The translations under genes were made by a program, and so were the position numbers. The notes beneath the pieces were generated by a model. It was not told the DNA's origin. It saw nothing but the letters and a program-made list of their open reading frames with translations, and made no database searches. A stretch of 8,947 nucleotides of DNA from contig JAFGOU010000406.1 in the NCBI GenBank assembly GCA_016926315.1, positions 1 to 8,947 on the forward strand. Reading direction: 5' to 3'. Source of the stretch: Chitinispirillaceae bacterium (GTDB lineage Bacteria; Fibrobacterota; Chitinivibrionia; Chitinivibrionales; Chitinispirillaceae). Shown piece after piece: positions 6,501-8,947 of the stretch. How positions within the stretch are numbered: position 1 is the stretch's first letter; each line of letters opens with the position of its first letter.

Positions 6501-8947
6501 TCCCTCCAAGGACAACTACCGGCTCTATGATTATTACAAACCGGAAAATTACGCCTTCGTCAGCAGGCTCCAGAATAACGGTTACTCCAAAAACTCCGAA
6601 GACCTCGACAATAACGGATCGGTTGAGACCTCGGTCATCGAGGCTTTTCACGAGTTCGTCATCGATCTCACCGACCCTGCCTCGCCCCTCATCGACACCA
6701 CCGCCGACAAGCTGAAAACGCAGAACGGGTGGCGCCGTTACCGGCTCCAGCTTCGCGATGCCTACGCCGACCACCCCGGCCTGCGGAGGGACGTGGGCAT
6801 CGATGCCGACGACTGGATCAACATGCGCATGGTCCGCCTGATCTGGGACGATTTCGACGCCGCAACGCTGTCCGCACAAGACTCCCTGATCCTCATGGGC
6901 ATGCAGTTCGTCGGCAACCAGTGGGAGTCGGTCAAGGATTCGCTCGGCGTTTCAAAAATGGAGGTCTCGGTGATCAGCACCAAGGAATCGGCGGATTACA
7001 AGCGCAGTATCGAAAGGGAACCCCTGATAAAACGCGACCTGAACGAAACCGGCCGCGGAAGGCAGCATGAGCAGTCGCTCCGGCTCGTATTCAGCAACCT
7101 GCAAGAGGGGGAAACCGCGCTCGCCGAACGAAGCTTTTCCAACCAGCCGCTCAAGATCGCCTCCTATGACAGCCTTACCCTGGTGGTCCACGGCAAGGGT
7201 CCGTCGTCGGTCCCGGGTCAGCCGCTGTTTAACGGCGATATCAAACTCGTGTTCAGGTTCGGCAGCGATTCCACCACGTATTACGAATACACCAATGTCA
7301 TCATGCCGGAAGGGAACAACCGGTGGAACAACCATGTGCGCATCAGTCTCAAGGACCTTTCACGGCTCAAACTCGATTCCCTCACGGCGCATCCGAACGA
7401 CACCCTGGATTACTGGTCCGGTGACGGCATGCTGCACATCAGGGCGCCCAAGGGCAGGCAGCCCAACTTCTCCAACATCACCTGGATGGCGGTCGGCGTC
7501 GTGTGCAGCCGGAGCTCCGCGGACGCCGTCACCGGCGAGCTCTGGGTCAACGAGCTCAAGGTGGTTGGCATAAAGGAGTTCAACGGCTGGTCCGCGCGCC
7601 TCAACCTCCAGACGCAGTTCGCCGATTTCCTGAACGTGACCGGCGGGGTGAACTACGAAGGCGGCGATTTCAAGACCATGACCGACCAGGACATCACCCG
7701 CACCGGCGACTCGAAGCTGTCGACCAATTTCAGCATCTCCACCGGACTCGACAAGTTCATGCCCCGCGACTGGGGGGTATCGGTTCCCATCGGCGGATCG
7801 ATCACCGGTTCCCTGACCCGGCCCCAGCTCAGGCCCAATTCCGACATCTACCTGACCGACGACGACAACAAGCCCGACGGATTTCTGGACATGGCACGCG
7901 ACATGGTTAATAACATCACGGGACAAAAGGCCTTCTCTTCCGATTCGACAATGGCCGAACACTTTGAAACGCAGACCTACGGCCAGTCGTTTTTCCTCAA
8001 CTACTCGAAAAACAGCCCCAGCCCGAATCCTGCCGTCGATCTGCTCCTTGAACGGCTCTCCACCACCTTCAGGTACAACATGAACACCAACTTGGTCAAA
8101 CGGGGCATCGACCCCGACAGCAGCGCGGACTTCCAGAACACCGATACCAGCCATACCTATTCGGGAGGGATCAAATACGACCTCACGCCCAAAGACCCTC
8201 CCCGATGGACGCGATGGAAGCCCTTCGGCGAAACGCCGGCAGCCTGGGTTCCCAACCAGTTCAAGACCCTGGAATTTTCACTGCTGCCGAACAGGGCGAA
8301 CCTCGATCTCGCCAATGCGACCTATTCGACGACCAGGGAATCCCGGCGGGAACCGGAACTCTCGTCGGAGAAGGAATCGCGCGTTTTCGATATCAGCCAC
8401 GGGCTGCAGCTCGATTTTACGCCGATCCGTCCGCTTGTCGACCTTTCGTATTCCCTTAACATCACCCGGAATTTTCCGAGCAGTTCCAGCCTCCACAACG
8501 CGGGAGCGATCGGCGATTTCATGCGCAATGACGTCTTGCAGAGACATGACGACCCGACCTGGCGGAATTATTATATTCTTGAGCGGGAGCGGTCCCGTTC
8601 GCAGAAGCTCAAAATGACCCTTAATCCGCAGTTTGTCGACTGGCTCACCAACTCGGCGGAATATACCGCCGATTATACCGGATCGCTCGCGACCTGGGGT
8701 AACGATTCAACGACGGATTACTTCAACGGCAAGGTCAATACGGGGGTCGGTTTCAACAGTACACTCAACATCAGCTCGCTCCTGCCTGCGGCGCCTGATT
8801 CCGGCAGAATCGGCCTGCGGTCCCGGCTGCGGAAGGGGTGTGATTTGATCGGATTCAACAGCGTGACTTTTTCCTACACCAGCAACGCCAACCTCGACAA
8901 CAGATACCTCGGCAGCGGTTATCTAGGGTCGAGCGGAGAATACAAGC
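3583..8947 (+). CDS. sprA: SprA-like T9SS outer-membrane translocon, 5' part (C-terminus outside window)
   Basis: SprA (Sov) forms the very large outer-membrane beta-barrel through which type IX secretion substrates leave the periplasm, also serving gliding adhesins in some Bacteroidota. Frame 1 is open without a stop for 1,788 codons to the window edge; full SprA proteins run to about 2,300-2,500 residues, so the last several hundred are missing. Residues 1-20 look like a signal peptide (Arg4, hydrophobic AAGLAIIATAAGGA, cleavage after A20). Family-typical segments in order: the N-terminal SprA repeat with an SLFG-like EGLFGIK (267-273), YFFLD then LEVW (356-359), ERHYHLN (400-406), LMWRNVYDLSG (467-477), IFPPFD (537-542), a DGKLLQPNVDY segment (611-621), the signature YVDDFESS (757-764), DDWINMRMVRL (1076-1086), EQSL (1163-1166), YYEY (1233-1236), GELWVNELKV (1318-1327) and FADFLNV (1346-1352). 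These were recognised by eye against remembered family patterns, not aligned. It lies 33 bases after the SUMF1-domain gene, probably in the same operon. Confidence 0.9.
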   Translation, partial: MSFRSIAAGLAIIATAAGGAYPLGVLYEQPLIPGFHPLDGETRKASQLTSEHPVALSLTTTLFTDTTIIDFEKRQISFVRYDQLGFIMWNYHYDELGGYLADRRNFAISRSWLQHSLLTQRAAGGATESLKLAWELPVQYPGWAQRVLGNDPPRLSINGNMKIKIGFEDMSVKNPGVEVQRGGTGFLFDQSNQFTISGSVGRLININISANSDGDMDMNNPLKNFKIEYKEQKSGELEDEVVQEVIAGYTGFSMPGTQLSGYSESKEGLFGIKVASKFGPLMLTTIASSEQGESQKLSADNSGKSGAGSTTTLREGDFKKYRYFFLDTAYITAWNRKFALSGGNANAPAPPAVTKLEVWLQVDQYDEQKIIDKYGSENLVSFLVDEPAGKRFKFMRLIPERHYHLNRTEGHIRLFDSANVRDADVIAISLETEDARFNKGTSDSTLYVIKPENPYENISVNPARFRLMWRNVYDLSGEIEDITKFRLRLYHVDKDRGDTVKTIDNVYISEIMGLTDKNGEPHSGRQNIFNFSNRELIFPPFDVTPIGNEPFANPRLKHLRDTTIYRFGPQSRMMVENYVPLFSIETSGASKQTRWDLGFGVMENTVRVTADGKLLQPNVDYVFSPEIGTLEIISPLALAAQRIEIDYQRDALFMPERKLFLGARAEMALPFISDKSLMGLSILYQNSDVAQIVPRINMEPYSKLLLDFNTKLDFSPVWMTAAVNKIPLVKTDAPSSANVEFEIAHSRMNPNSSNEAYVDDFESSKQTMMVYESYASWFTASPPPGVRDSLSLRPPVWDQYWFSPVYSDSKNRVPYDSIWKRDLDDPFLTGSDAYESVLRWHVKPGPKSTELGSRYQRAWAGIMQSIPASQSDRKRDQYFELVLKTRDNGIGNGKLRVQIGRMREDVCIAGLPPNDSANKEDTARFWREPNFPELDKGIDGLWDEEERYWVPNGSGGFAPLPRGDTLLEEFINDPSKDNYRLYDYYKPENYAFVSRLQNNGYSKNSEDLDNNGSVETSVIEAFHEFVIDLTDPASPLIDTTADKLKTQNGWRRYRLQLRDAYADHPGLRRDVGIDADDWINMRMVRLIWDDFDAATLSAQDSLILMGMQFVGNQWESVKDSLGVSKMEVSVISTKESADYKRSIEREPLIKRDLNETGRGRQHEQSLRLVFSNLQEGETALAERSFSNQPLKIASYDSLTLVVHGKGPSSVPGQPLFNGDIKLVFRFGSDSTTYYEYTNVIMPEGNNRWNNHVRISLKDLSRLKLDSLTAHPNDTLDYWSGDGMLHIRAPKGRQPNFSNITWMAVGVVCSRSSADAVTGELWVNELKVVGIKEFNGWSARLNLQTQFADFLNVTGGVNYEGGDFKTMTDQDITRTGDSKLSTNFSISTGLDKFMPRDWGVSVPIGGSITGSLTRPQLRPNSDIYLTDDDNKPDGFLDMARDMVNNITGQKAFSSDSTMAEHFETQTYGQSFFLNYSKNSPSPNPAVDLLLERLSTTFRYNMNTNLVKRGIDPDSSADFQNTDTSHTYSGGIKYDLTPKDPPRWTRWKPFGETPAAWVPNQFKTLEFSLLPNRANLDLANATYSTTRESRREPELSSEKESRVFDISHGLQLDFTPIRPLVDLSYSLNITRNFPSSSSLHNAGAIGDFMRNDVLQRHDDPTWRNYYILERERSRSQKLKMTLNPQFVDWLTNSAEYTADYTGSLATWGNDSTTDYFNGKVNTGVGFNSTLNISSLLPAAPDSGRIGLRSRLRKGCDLIGFNSVTFSYTSNANLDNRYLGSGYLGSSGEYK

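Noticed and set aside
6601..6642. EF-hand or dockerin-like calcium loop DLDNNG in the sprA-like protein
   Set aside because: The position-12 Glu of an EF-hand is not in place, and this segment corresponds to a known conserved SprA stretch rather than an inserted calcium site.
7360..8154. 264-codon minus-strand open frame (also 6124-6879 and 3316-3858)
   Set aside because: These are antisense shadows of the sprA-like gene or its junction with the SUMF1-domain gene. Their residue make-up (many Val, Gly, Asp, Arg) reflects reversed GC-rich codons and no start context stands out.
3583..8947. sprA-like gene as a pseudogene because no ATG start is present
   Set aside because: The frame stays open for 1,788 codons with ordered family motifs, and the TTG start has a Shine-Dalgarno and leads into a plausible signal peptide.

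Overview
The window is one strand-coherent stretch of a GC-rich genome. Four genes all read on the + strand: the 3' part of ftsH (1-1458), a complete folP (1610-2437), a complete membrane-anchored SUMF1-domain protein (2434-3549), and the first 1,788 codons of a giant sprA-like outer-membrane translocon gene (3583 to past the right edge). No tRNA, rRNA, CRISPR array, insertion sequence or transposase was seen. The only sizeable non-coding stretch is the 151-base ftsH-folP gap.

Organism: SprA (Sov in Porphyromonas) is the outer-membrane translocon of the type IX secretion system (T9SS). It is typical of Bacteroidota but also occurs in other members of the FCB group (Fibrobacterota, Gemmatimonadota, Ignavibacteria and several candidate phyla). 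The high GC content, with C/G-rich third positions, and the diverged SprA motifs suggest an FCB lineage outside the classical low-GC Bacteroidota, for example Fibrobacterota/Chitinivibrionia-like. This is inference; the exact phylum cannot be fixed from the window.

Layout: ftsH encodes the AAA+/zinc protease of the inner membrane; its transmembrane N-terminus lies upstream of the window. An AT-richer gap with no convincing terminator follows. Then comes folP (dihydropteroate synthase, folate pathway). Its stop codon overlaps the GTG start of the next gene, so folP and the SUMF1-domain gene are probably translationally coupled. The SUMF1-domain protein has a single N-terminal membrane helix, a Pro/Lys-rich linker, a chitobiase-C-terminal-like beta domain and a Cys-rich formylglycine-generating-enzyme-like domain that lacks one of the two catalytic cysteines. 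After 33 bases the sprA-like gene begins at a TTG codon with a strong Shine-Dalgarno.

How they may work together: ftsH and folP are housekeeping genes that are neighbours in many bacteria. The last two genes look like an envelope or secretion module attached to them. The T9SS ring proteins GldK/PorK and GldJ are themselves SUMF1-fold proteins. A SUMF1-fold protein directly upstream of sprA, anchored in the inner membrane with a TonB-like linker, is therefore the most interesting observation here: a candidate lineage-specific T9SS component.
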